Below are positions 1-7,168 of a stretch of 10,768 nt of DNA, piece after piece. Made by a program: the position numbers and the translations under genes. How positions within the stretch are numbered: position 1 is the first letter of the stretch; every line of letters starts with the position of its first letter. Under the pieces are notes generated by a model. That model was not told where the DNA came from and searched no databases. It worked only from the letters and a program-made list of their open reading frames with translations. The stretch is from CBDUQI01 sp965369325 (GTDB taxonomy: Bacteria > Pseudomonadota > Gammaproteobacteria > Steroidobacterales > JBCBZW01). The stretch is from positions 1 to 10,768 of the forward strand of contig CBDUQI010000205.1 of the NCBI GenBank assembly GCA_965369325.1, read 5' to 3'.

Positions 1-1095
1 GGCGCTGAGCGCTACATCACCGAAGAGCTAAAGCAGTTCGAGGACAAAATACTGGGAGCACGCGAGCGGGCGTTAACACGCGAGAAGGCGCTGTGGGAGC
101 AGTTAATCGAATCGCTGATCGAGTACCTGGGGCCACTGCAGGAGATGGCGAGCGCGCTCGCGCGTATCGACATGCTCACCAATCTGGCCGAGCGCGCTGA
201 GACACTAAGCCTGTGCCGTCCGACGCTTACCGACGAACCCACCGTACAGATTCAGGCGGGCCGACATCCGGTAGTGGAAAAAATGCTCACCGACGTTTTT
301 GTCCCCAACGATGTAGCACTGGATGAGCAAACACGAATGCTGATCATCACCGGCCCTAATATGGGCGGTAAATCAACTTATATGCGCCAGACCGCGTTAA
401 TCGCCGTGCTGGCCCACGCCGGCAGTTTTGTACCGGCCGATGCCGTCACACTGGGGCCGCTGGACCGTATCTTTACCCGCATTGGCGCCTCTGACGATCT
501 CGCGGGCGGACAGTCTACGTTTATGGTGGAAATGAGTGAGACTGCCAACATTCTGAACAATGCCAGCGATCGCAGCCTGGTGTTAATGGACGAGGTCGGC
601 CGCGGCACCAGCACCTTTGATGGCCTGTCGCTGGCCTGGGCCTGCGCGCGCTACATTGCGCAGCGTCTGCACGCATTCACCCTGTTCGCCACCCACTATT
701 TTGAGCTGACCTCGCTGGCGGATGAACTTGAGGGCTGTGCGAACGTGCATCTGGATGCCACCGAGCATGGCGAGGAATTGATTTTTCTGCACGCAGTAAA
801 ACAAGGTCCGGCAAACCAAAGCTACGGCCTGCAGGTGGCCAAGCTGGCTGGCGTCCCAGGCGGCGTGGTGGATGCCGCACGTCAGTACCTGAATCTGCTG
901 GAGCAGCAGCGAGACAACAACGACGATGGTGCGCGCGTGCAGCAGGAACTGTTGCTCATGCCGCCACCAGGCGAGCCGCAAGCAGCGCCTTCGCCCACTC
1001 TGGACGCGCTGGCGCAGATCGACCCGGATAACCTCTCGCCGCGCGAGGCGCTGGAGGCCATCTACAAACTGCGTGAACTACTCAAGCACGAGTAG
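1..1095 (+). CDS. mutS: DNA mismatch repair protein MutS, C-terminal part (5' end outside window)
   Basis: MutS recognises mismatches and, as an ATP-switched sliding clamp, recruits MutL. The reading frame is open from base 1, so the gene starts upstream. The visible 364 residues are roughly the last 40% of a protein that is about 850 residues in E. coli. They hold the end of the core/lever region and the whole ABC-type ATPase: Walker A GPNMGGKSTYM (351-383), the GGQSTFMVEMSE signature (507-542), Walker B LVLMDEVGRGTSTFDG (577-624) and the FATHYFEL switch histidine (688-711). After the ATPase come a QQELL motif at 940-954, where E. coli MutS has its QMSLL clamp-binding peptide, and the conserved tail LSPREALEAIYKLREL, which forms the tetramerisation region. 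The stop is TAG at 1093-1095. The next gene is convergent, so MutS is not the promoter-proximal member of any operon seen here. Identity is very secure; only the 5' end is missing. Confidence 0.97.
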   Translation, partial: GAERYITEELKQFEDKILGARERALTREKALWEQLIESLIEYLGPLQEMASALARIDMLTNLAERAETLSLCRPTLTDEPTVQIQAGRHPVVEKMLTDVFVPNDVALDEQTRMLIITGPNMGGKSTYMRQTALIAVLAHAGSFVPADAVTLGPLDRIFTRIGASDDLAGGQSTFMVEMSETANILNNASDRSLVLMDEVGRGTSTFDGLSLAWACARYIAQRLHAFTLFATHYFELTSLADELEGCANVHLDATEHGEELIFLHAVKQGPANQSYGLQVAKLAGVPGGVVDAARQYLNLLEQQRDNNDDGARVQQELLLMPPPGEPQAAPSPTLDALAQIDPDNLSPREALEAIYKLRELLKHE

Positions 1096-1099
1096 CGCT

Positions 1100-1114
1100 C
1101 GCCCGCGCTGGGCG
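1100..1114. terminator. Small GC hairpin in the mutS / phosphopantetheinyl transferase convergent gap
   Basis: The 40-bp gap between the two convergent stop codons contains CGCCC (1100-1104), a five-base loop and GGGCG (1110-1114). The position fits a bidirectional transcription end. However, neither strand has a U-tract after the stem, so a classical Rho-independent terminator is not demonstrated. Confidence 0.25.
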
Positions 1115-1135
1115 CCCCCCACGGCGTGCCATTAC

Positions 1136-2002
1136 CTAAGGCATCGAACTGCGCAGGCAAAGGTAGTCGACCGGCTTGTCATCGCCGAGCGGCACCACCT
1201 CGCGCATTTGCACCTGGCACGGTGCATCTACTGGCAACGCCCGCACCGCGAGCGCCACTTTGTGCTCGCGGCCCGGTTGCCATTGCCAGAAACGCCACTG
1301 GTGCGGATTATCCTGTCGCTGCGGGGCAAACTGAATGCTCAGGCCACGCTCACCGGGAAACTCAAAGGTAAATTCATCCAGGGGAATAGAGAGCCCCATC
1401 CCGCAAGCTTTGATGTAGGACTCCTTCAGCGTCCATAAGTCAAAAAACCGCGACTGCTGTGCAGGCGCGGCCAGCGCCCGCAACTGCTCAGATTCGATGG
1501 GCGAGAAAAACCGGTCTGCCAACGATACTGTCTCGCCCTTGCGTACCAGCCACTCCACATCCACGCCTACCTCATAACCCTGGCACACCGCCATCACCAC
1601 TAACTCATCGCTATGCGAGAGATTAAAGTGCGGCGCCCGTGGCCCCTGCGGCGCGTGCGCCGACGGTTTGCCGTACTCGTTGGGAACAAACACCCAGTCT
1701 TGGGGCATCACACTCGGGTGATAATACGAAAGCACCGTGCGTACCAGGGCGCGGGTAATCAGGTATTGATGGCGGTGACGGGCAAACACAAAACGGCGGC
1801 GCTGCGCCTGCTCGGGGGCACTCAACAATGTGTGGTAGCGCGCCAGCAAAGCGGTATCGCGTACGCGCTGATCGTACGCAAACCACAGGTCCACCCGGGG
1901 GGCAGCTTCGCTGCTCACGTACCTGACCCGGGCCGAGTCCGCTGCTCGGTCGGGTTGGTAGTGCGGCCTGTCAGAACATACCCACAGGGTCGACGTCGGC
2001 AT
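1136..2002 (-). CDS. 4'-phosphopantetheinyl transferase, Sfp/HetI type
   Basis: This family moves the phosphopantetheine arm of coenzyme A onto a conserved serine of carrier proteins (fatty-acid, polyketide or peptide synthases). The signatures are intact. FNLSHS lies at residues 126-131. GVDVEW carries the Mg-binding D148 and E150. WTLKESYIKACG at 190-201 carries E194 and the CoA-contacting lysines. An N-terminal basic segment RRRFVFARHRHQYLITRALVR precedes them, and PNEYGKP is at 107-113. At 288 residues it is in the two-domain Sfp size range, not the short AcpS type. The ATG at 2002 lies inside the preceding ilvB-like gene (32-bp overlap) and has only GAGG directly abutting it. A GTG at 1918, 53 bases past the ilvB-like stop, would give 260 residues beginning just before the conserved VDLWFAYDQ and is a serious alternative start. 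No synthase gene is in view, so its carrier-protein target is unknown; it may be the general or secondary-metabolite enzyme of the cell. Confidence 0.9.
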   Translation of the reverse strand: MPTSTLWVCSDRPHYQPDRAADSARVRYVSSEAAPRVDLWFAYDQRVRDTALLARYHTLLSAPEQAQRRRFVFARHRHQYLITRALVRTVLSYYHPSVMPQDWVFVPNEYGKPSAHAPQGPRAPHFNLSHSDELVVMAVCQGYEVGVDVEWLVRKGETVSLADRFFSPIESEQLRALAAPAQQSRFFDLWTLKESYIKACGMGLSIPLDEFTFEFPGERGLSIQFAPQRQDNPHQWRFWQWQPGREHKVALAVRALPVDAPCQVQMREVVPLGDDKPVDYLCLRSSMP

Positions 2003-3830
2003 CCTCGTTCTGGCCGCGCGAGGCGATGTAATCGCCGGTGACCATCGAGCGATAACTTAAGCCCGGGCCCACCATGGGATACACACCGGCTTTGGTATCG
2101 ATGATGACCTCCAGGAACGCCGGCCCGTCGAACTCGATAAACTCACGCACCACCCGTGGCACATCCGCTTTGTCATCCAGGCGCACAGCGTACTCAAAGC
2201 CATCGGCCTGGGCCGTTTTGACGAAGTCTTTTTTGTGCAGCGACTTATCACTGGCCGCCATCCGTCCCTTGAAGAACAGCTCCTGCCACTGGCGCACCAT
2301 GCCATCGCCGTAGTTGTTCAACACCACCACTTTCAACGGCAACCCGTAGGTGGTGACTGTCTCCAACTCACCCAGGTTCATGCGAATGCTGCCATCGCCG
2401 TCGATATCCAGCACCAGCGCATCGGGGCGCGCAAACTGCGCGCCTATGGCGGCCGGCAAACCGAATCCCATCGTGCCCATACTGCCGGAAGTAAGCCACT
2501 GGCGCGGTTGGCTGAAATCAAAATACTGCGCGGCCCACATCTGATGTTGGCCCACGCCGGTGCTGATCACCGCCTTGCCCTGAGTAAGACGATTCAACTC
2601 CTCAATCACGTAGTACGGCTGGATCAACTGGCTGTCGCGATCGTAATTGAACCCGTACTTGGCTTTTAGTCCCGCGACGTGCGCATGCCAGGCACCAAAA
2701 TCCGGCTTCGGGTGGTGCTTGCGACCGTACGCCAGCACACTGCTCAGCGCGTCGGGCAGGCTGCCCACGTGGTGCCAGTGCACATCCTTGACCTTGCCGA
2801 TCTCCGAGATATCAATATCAAAATGTGCGATAGCCTTTGCGCTCGGCGCGAACTCCGACGGCTTACCTGCCACCCTATCATCAAACCTCGCGCCCACCGC
2901 GATAAGAAAATCGCAATCATCCGTCGCGTAGTTGGCGTGCGCGGCGCCGTGCATGCCCAGCATATTCATCGCCAGCGCGTCGTGGGTATCAAACGCCCCG
3001 ATCCCCATCAGCGTTGTCACCACCGGAATCCCATAGTGATGTGCGAACGCGCGCAGCTGATCGCTGGCGTTGCCGTTTACCACACCGCCGCCTGCATAAA
3101 TCAGCGGTCGGGAAGCATTGCTCAGCAATCGATAGAACTCCGCCAACTTGTCGGCTTCCAGTACGTTCTCACGCAAGGTGTGCATGCGCTGGCGATAACC
3201 CGGCACCGGCAACAGGCCTGAGCCACGGAACTCGCCCTCCCAGTTCTGGATGTCTTTCGGAATATCCACTACCACCGGCCCTGGGCGGCCAGTCCGCGCA
3301 ATCTCGAACGCGGTGCGCATGGTGGCCTCAAGCTTGGTGGAGTCCGTAACGAGGAATACATGCTTGCATGCCGCGCCCATGATACTGCTGACCGGCGCTT
3401 CCTGAAATGCGTCGGTGCCGATGGCGCTGGTCGGCACCTGACCGCAGATGACCACGATAGGCACCGAGTCGGCCATACAATCGCGGATAGGCGTGACCGT
3501 GTTGGTCGCACCCGGGCCGGAGGTCACCATGGCAACACCCACTTTGCCGCTGGCGCGCGCATAGCCAGCAGCCATAAACGCCGCGCCCTGCTCATTGGCA
3601 GGAACCACCATGGGCAAGGGCTGACTGGCAACATCCTCTGCGCCGCCGGTCTGCTCGTGGTTGTATCTGAACACTGCATCGAAGGCGGGCAGAATCGCAC
3701 CGCCGGAATAGCCGAAAATAATATCTACGCCTTCCTCGACAAGCGTCTCTACAACGATGTCGGCGCCGTTCATCAGCTGACCGGATTTTGGATGCGAGGG
3801 TAACTCGGCGGGCTTGTAGGACTGTAACAT
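1971..3830 (-). CDS. ilvB: Acetolactate synthase, large (catalytic) subunit, variant lineage
   Basis: This ThDP/FAD enzyme condenses two pyruvates to acetolactate, or pyruvate and 2-oxobutyrate to acetohydroxybutyrate. It is the first common step of valine, leucine and isoleucine synthesis. With the ATG at 3830 it has 619 residues. The N-terminal Pyr domain carries the catalytic Glu (E80, in PANEQGAAF). The middle FAD-binding domain has RFDDRVAGKPSEFAP near 315-329. The C-terminal PP domain has GDGS (478-481) through NN (505-506), followed by GMVRQWQELFF. An in-frame TTG at 3896 gives an extra 22 basic residues, and ATG 3773 would remove 19; neither has a clear ribosome site, and 3830 is the best compromise. 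Oddities: the usual HEQG is NEQG; about 15-20 extra residues sit before it (around 56-76); and the usual NNQ(Y/H)LGMV reads NNYGDGMV. The regulatory subunit is divergent, not downstream. The phosphopantetheinyl transferase follows with overlapping ends and is probably cotranscribed. Confidence 0.92.
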   Translation of the reverse strand: MLQSYKPAELPSHPKSGQLMNGADIVVETLVEEGVDIIFGYSGGAILPAFDAVFRYNHEQTGGAEDVASQPLPMVVPANEQGAAFMAAGYARASGKVGVAMVTSGPGATNTVTPIRDCMADSVPIVVICGQVPTSAIGTDAFQEAPVSSIMGAACKHVFLVTDSTKLEATMRTAFEIARTGRPGPVVVDIPKDIQNWEGEFRGSGLLPVPGYRQRMHTLRENVLEADKLAEFYRLLSNASRPLIYAGGGVVNGNASDQLRAFAHHYGIPVVTTLMGIGAFDTHDALAMNMLGMHGAAHANYATDDCDFLIAVGARFDDRVAGKPSEFAPSAKAIAHFDIDISEIGKVKDVHWHHVGSLPDALSSVLAYGRKHHPKPDFGAWHAHVAGLKAKYGFNYDRDSQLIQPYYVIEELNRLTQGKAVISTGVGQHQMWAAQYFDFSQPRQWLTSGSMGTMGFGLPAAIGAQFARPDALVLDIDGDGSIRMNLGELETVTTYGLPLKVVVLNNYGDGMVRQWQELFFKGRMAASDKSLHKKDFVKTAQADGFEYAVRLDDKADVPRVVREFIEFDGPAFLEVIIDTKAGVYPMVGPGLSYRSMVTGDYIASRGQNEDADVDPVGMF

Positions 3831-4012
3831 GATGGTGGCTCGGTTGGCGGGATGTCGACGGGCTTGGCGAACGTACCGGGCGCGCTTGCAGAGCAATGCT
3901 TGCGTTAGCTTAACCCGTTCACGTAGTTTATCGCACTAACAGGCAGCGCCAACAAATGTAAAACGTTGAGCGCACCGTTTTTCACAACAGACTCTAACGG
4001 CGAAAGTAACCA
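3831..4012. promoter_or_regulatory. Divergent control region between the two acetolactate synthase subunit genes
   Basis: These 182 bp separate the start codons of the catalytic (-) and regulatory (+) subunits and must hold both promoters. No long leader peptide rich in Leu/Ile/Val codons followed by a terminator hairpin is visible in either direction, so classical ilv attenuation is not evident. A short interrupted palindrome GTTAGCTTAAC lies at 3904-3914, between the candidate minus-strand promoter and the ilvB-like start. It could be a protein-binding site but is short enough to be chance. The plus-strand gene has only a weak GAAAG ribosome site at about 4002-4006. Confidence 0.5.
3927..3955 (-). 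promoter_or_regulatory. Candidate sigma-70 promoter for the acetolactate synthase catalytic gene
   Basis: On the minus strand TTGTTG (3955-3950) and GATAAA (3932-3927) are separated by exactly 17 bp. The -35 matches the consensus at 3 of 6 positions and the -10 at 4 of 6. Its position gives a leader of roughly 90 nt before the ATG at 3830. This is a moderate match found by eye, with no other support. Confidence 0.25.
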
Positions 4013-4525
4013 ATGCGGCATCTCATATCAATCCTATTGGCAAACGAGGTCGGTGCACTGACACGCGTGGCTGGGCTGTTCTCCACCCGCGGCTATAACA
4101 TCGAGTCGTTAACCGTTGCCCCCACCTCCGATGCCACCGTGTCGCGCCTGACCCTGGTGACACGGGGCTCAACCCATGTGATCAGCCAGATCAGCGATCA
4201 GTTACTAAAACTGGTGGATGTGGTGGACATCGTCGATCTAACGCGAATGCCACACATCGAGCGCGAGATGCTGCTGCTGAAAATACAGGTGTACGAGGAA
4301 AGCCGCGCCCAGTTCGACGCGCTGGTGAAGTCCTCGGGCGCCAGTACCGTGGAAGACACGGCCGAGTGCTACACGCTAGAGTACACCGCCACCGGACCTG
4401 AGATTACAGCGCTGGTGGAAATGCTCAAAGAGCACGGAAAAGTGCTGACTACGGTGCGCAGTGGCGGGGTGGCGGTCACGCTGGGCAAGCCGGCGTTTCG
4501 AAACTACAAACTGGGCGAGGATTGA
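4013..4525 (+). CDS. ilvN: Acetolactate synthase, small (regulatory) subunit
   Basis: The small subunit binds the large subunit, raises its activity and confers feedback inhibition by valine. The 170-residue product compares with 163 in E. coli IlvH and aligns with it from the first residue: MRHLISILLANEVGALTRV, then FSTRGYNIESLTVAPT. Residues 1 to about 76 form the ACT domain. Asn11 and Gly14, the positions where E. coli IlvH mutations relieve valine inhibition, are both kept, so valine sensitivity is expected. The second half (about 84-165), beginning EREMLLLKIQV and containing VRSGGVAVTLG, is the C-terminal domain that helps activate the catalytic subunit. The start ATG at 4013 has a weak upstream GAAAG. 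The gene stands alone on the plus strand, divergent from its catalytic partner and convergent with aspS. It could equally be named ilvH, since the naming is not resolved by sequence. Confidence 0.95.
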   Translation: MRHLISILLANEVGALTRVAGLFSTRGYNIESLTVAPTSDATVSRLTLVTRGSTHVISQISDQLLKLVDVVDIVDLTRMPHIEREMLLLKIQVYEESRAQFDALVKSSGASTVEDTAECYTLEYTATGPEITALVEMLKEHGKVLTTVRSGGVAVTLGKPAFRNYKLGED

Positions 4526-4587
4526 GGCGAGCTCGCCGACGGCGTAAGTCCTTGCGCACTAGTATCGCTTGCAACTTTACCGTCGGC
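4526..4587. terminator. Inverted repeats in the ilvN / aspS convergent gap (possible bidirectional terminator)
   Basis: Immediately after the ilvN stop is a perfect 12-bp palindrome, GGCGAGCTCGCC (4526-4537). Overlapping it is the left arm of a larger repeat: GCCGACGG (4535-4542) pairs with CCGTCGGC (4580-4587). An alternative pairing of 4535-4541 with 4581-4587 can be extended by GTAA (4544-4547) with TTAC (4577-4580), across a two-base bulge. The two structures share bases 4535-4537 and so cannot form fully together. There is no U-tract on either strand, so a termination role is inferred from position only. Confidence 0.35.
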
Positions 4588-4619
4588 TGATTTGCGAACC
4601 AGCCGTTGTGGGTCGCTCG

Positions 4620-6389
4620 CTAGGCCTGAGGCTTTGTTACCCGTACGGATAATTCGCGCAACTGGACATCACTGGCAGCGCCGGGAGCGTCCGTCAACGG
4701 GCAATGCGCGGTTTGGGTTTTGGGGAAGGCGATAACATCGCGGATGCTCTCGGTACCGCTCATCAGCATCACGATGCGGTCCAACCCGAAGGCTATACCG
4801 CCATGCGGCGGGCAGCCATATTTCAACGCCTCCAGCAGGAAGCCGAATTTCTCCTGCGCCTCCTGCGCCTCAATGCCCAGCACCTCGAACACGGCCTGTT
4901 GCATCTCACGCCGATGGATACGCACAGACCCGCCACCAATCTCAAGTCCGTTCAGCACCATGTCATAGGCGCGCGACAGCGCCTCACCGGGGCCCTTCGC
5001 CAGCGTGGCCGGGTCGTCAAAGTTCGGCGCGGTGAACGGATGGTGCAAAGCCTGCCAGCGCTGTTCCCGCTCGTCGAAGTCAAACATCGGAAAGTCGACC
5101 ACCCACAAGGGCTGCCAGCCCTCCTGCACTAAAGCGCAATCCTCGCCCAGCTTCACGCGCAGAGCGCCCATCGCATCGTTTACCACTTTGGCCTTATCAG
5201 CGCCAAAGAACAGTACGTCGCCATCCTGCGCCCCGGCGCGCTCAACAATGCGGTTAATCGCCGACTCGCTCAGAAACTTCAGGATGGGTGATTGCAGGCC
5301 CGCCACCCCGGCCGACAGATCGTTCACCTTGATGTATGCCAGCCCTCGCGCGCCGTAGCGACCGACAAATTTGCCGTAGTCATCCAGCTCCTTACGCGTG
5401 AGTTTGTTGCCTCCGGGCAAGCGCAGCAAGGCCACCCGCCCGCCCGGATCATTGGCCGGACCAGCGAATACTTTGAAGTCCACGTCCTCGACCAAATCGT
5501 CAATGGAAACGAGCTCCAGCGGAATCCGTAAGTCGGGGCGGTCAACACCAAAGCGGCGCATCGACTCTTCATAGGTCATGCGCGGAAACGGATCGGGCAG
5601 CTCAATCGACTTAAGCTCTCGGAACACCTGCCGAATCATGGTTTCCATAAGCTGCATGATGCCGTCCTCGTCCATAAACGAGGTCTCGACGTCTATCTGG
5701 GTGAATTCAGGCTGGCGATCTGCACGCAGGTCTTCGTCGCGAAAGCAGCGCACGATCTGGTAGTAACGATCGAAACCAGACATCATCAGCAGTTGCTTGA
5801 ACAGCTGCGGTGATTGCGGCAGCGCAAAGAACTTGCCCGGGAAGGTACGGCTGGGCACCAGGTAGTCGCGCGCGCCCTCAGGTGTCGCTTTGGTCAGCAC
5901 CGGGGTTTCGATATCCACAAACCGGTTGGCGTCCAGGTACGCGCGCACATGGCGCATGATTTGGTGGCGCAGATGCAGGCGCTCCTGCATTTGCTGGCGG
6001 CGCAGGTCCACGTAGCGATACTTAAGGCGTACCTCTTCGCTGGCATTCTCATCGTGGTGGAATGGCGGCGTCTCTGACTCGTTCAGCACCTCAAACTGCG
6101 CCGTCAGCACCTCTACATGGCCAGTGGCCATTTTCGGGTTAATGGTGCCTTCCTGGCGCTCGCGGACCTTGCCGGTAATGCTCAGCACGTATTCGGAGCG
6201 AGCTCTCTCAGCCAACGCAAACGCCTCGGGCGTATCTGGGTCGATCACCACCTGCAAAATTCCACTGACATCACGCAGGTCGATGAATATCACGCCACCG
6301 TGATCGCGGCGCTTATGCACCCAACCGGCCACCTGAACCTGCTCGCCAATCAGGCTCTGATTGACTTCTCCACAATAATGCGTGCGCAT
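4620..6389 (-). CDS. aspS: Aspartyl-tRNA synthetase, probably the non-discriminating type
   Basis: This class IIb synthetase charges tRNA-Asp with aspartate in the cytosol. From the ATG at 6389 it has 589 residues (E. coli 590). An in-frame TTG at 6428 would add 13, but ATG 6389 has an AGGG ribosome site eight bases upstream (6398-6401) and begins MRTHYCGE like its relatives. Domains in order: the OB-fold anticodon-binding domain (1 to about 105); class II catalytic motif 1 region around 140-165; motif 2 FRDEDLRADRQPEFTQ (216-231); a GAD insertion domain, about 285-420; and motif 3 GGIAFGLDRIVM (530-541). His30 and Gly81 match the residues tied to relaxed tRNA-Asn recognition in Pseudomonas aeruginosa AspRS, where E. 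coli has Leu and Lys, so it may also aspartylate tRNA-Asn. It is the last gene of a cluster with the DUF502 and zinc-ribbon genes, 131 bp after the former. The usual downstream neighbours in many relatives (yebC, ruv genes) are absent. Confidence 0.97.
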   Translation of the reverse strand: MRTHYCGEVNQSLIGEQVQVAGWVHKRRDHGGVIFIDLRDVSGILQVVIDPDTPEAFALAERARSEYVLSITGKVRERQEGTINPKMATGHVEVLTAQFEVLNESETPPFHHDENASEEVRLKYRYVDLRRQQMQERLHLRHQIMRHVRAYLDANRFVDIETPVLTKATPEGARDYLVPSRTFPGKFFALPQSPQLFKQLLMMSGFDRYYQIVRCFRDEDLRADRQPEFTQIDVETSFMDEDGIMQLMETMIRQVFRELKSIELPDPFPRMTYEESMRRFGVDRPDLRIPLELVSIDDLVEDVDFKVFAGPANDPGGRVALLRLPGGNKLTRKELDDYGKFVGRYGARGLAYIKVNDLSAGVAGLQSPILKFLSESAINRIVERAGAQDGDVLFFGADKAKVVNDAMGALRVKLGEDCALVQEGWQPLWVVDFPMFDFDEREQRWQALHHPFTAPNFDDPATLAKGPGEALSRAYDMVLNGLEIGGGSVRIHRREMQQAVFEVLGIEAQEAQEKFGFLLEALKYGCPPHGGIAFGLDRIVMLMSGTESIRDVIAFPKTQTAHCPLTDAPGAASDVQLRELSVRVTKPQA

Positions 6390-6397
6390 TTTTTTAA

Positions 6398-6401
6398 CCC
6401 T
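6398..6401 (-). promoter_or_regulatory. Ribosome binding site deciding the aspS start
   Basis: AGGG on the minus strand is separated by the eight bases TTAAAAAA from the ATG at 6389. This supports that start over the in-frame TTG further upstream at 6428. Confidence 0.65.
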
Positions 6402-6520
6402 AGAGACTGCGTTGGGAGAGTTTGACAAGCATGCGGCGTACCCACCTCGTAAGGGCTAATTCACCGTCATGCGCGACAAAACGTGTTGGCTGGGTCACAA
6501 CGACGCCAGGACGGCGGATG

Positions 6521-7168
6521 TTACGAGTCTGGGTTGGCCCGTGCAAGCGGCCGTGCTGAGGCACTGGCTGGCCGATCGGGAACCGCGACGCCCAAAGAGA
6601 TGATCATCTTGAGCGCGTCATCCACTCTTATGTCCAGTTCCTGCAGGTCCTCCGGTGGCACCATCACCAAAAATCCGGAGGTGGGGTTGGGTGTGGTCGG
6701 TACGAATACACCCACCAGCTCACGACCACTCTGGGTGGCCGGCTCGCCCAGATGCTCGTTGGTGAGAAAGCCCAAAGACCAGATGCCCCGGCGCGGATAC
6801 TCCAGCAGCACCACACGTTTGAACGAGTTGCCGTTTTCGTCAAATACGCGCTCTGCAATCTGTTTGGCGCCAGAGTAAATGGTCCGGATAAATGGGATTC
6901 GGCTCAGGATCGCCTCTGATATCTCCACCAGCTTGCGCCCAAAGAAGTTGGCGACCAGCACCCCAGTGCCCAGCAGGACAATTACCGTGGCCAGCACGCC
7001 GAGCCCCGGGATGTTAAACCCCAACAGCGTCTCGGGCCGGTAGGCCACCGGGAGCAGCAACAACGTGCGATCCATCAGCTCAACCAGTACTTTGAGCACA
7101 CCCAGCGTCACCAGTACAGGCACCCATACCAAGAGCCCGGCAACCAGATAACGCTGCAGTCGGCTCAC
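6521..7168 (-). CDS. DUF502 family inner-membrane protein
   Basis: The function of this family is not established. The 215-residue protein has two membrane helices, about residues 8-31 (LVAGLLVWVPVLVTLGVLKV) and 53-75 (IPGLGVLATVIVLLGTGVLV). A soluble C-terminal part carries the family landmarks: SRIPFIRTIYSGAKQ at 89-103, and VPTTPNPTSGFLVMVP at 156-171. An acidic/hydrophobic stretch PPEDLQELDIRVDDALKMI follows, and a low-complexity Ala/Arg tail ends it. The start is GTG at 7168; its first base pairs overlap the stop of the upstream zinc-ribbon gene as GTGA (7165-7168). There is no ribosome site of its own, so it is very likely translated by coupling. It sits between fmdB and aspS as in many gammaproteobacteria, which suggests a housekeeping envelope role; this is an inference from context only. 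Confidence 0.93.
   Translation of the reverse strand: MSRLQRYLVAGLLVWVPVLVTLGVLKVLVELMDRTLLLLPVAYRPETLLGFNIPGLGVLATVIVLLGTGVLVANFFGRKLVEISEAILSRIPFIRTIYSGAKQIAERVFDENGNSFKRVVLLEYPRRGIWSLGFLTNEHLGEPATQSGRELVGVFVPTTPNPTSGFLVMVPPEDLQELDIRVDDALKMIISLGVAVPDRPASASARPLARANPDS

Noticed and set aside
926..1438. Plus-strand frame of 170 codons spanning the end of mutS and the convergent gene
   Set aside because: It overlaps two real genes in other frames and is Arg-rich and featureless.
2679..3221. Plus-strand open frame of 180 codons opposite the acetolactate synthase large subunit
   Set aside because: Antisense to a well-conserved gene, rich in His/Arg/Gln as expected of a shadow frame, with no family resemblance.
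3896..3913. Five-codon ORF (Met-Leu-Ala-Leu-Ala) upstream of ilvN as an attenuation leader peptide
   Set aside because: It is too short, has no ribosome site, and no terminator/antiterminator pair follows it before ilvN.
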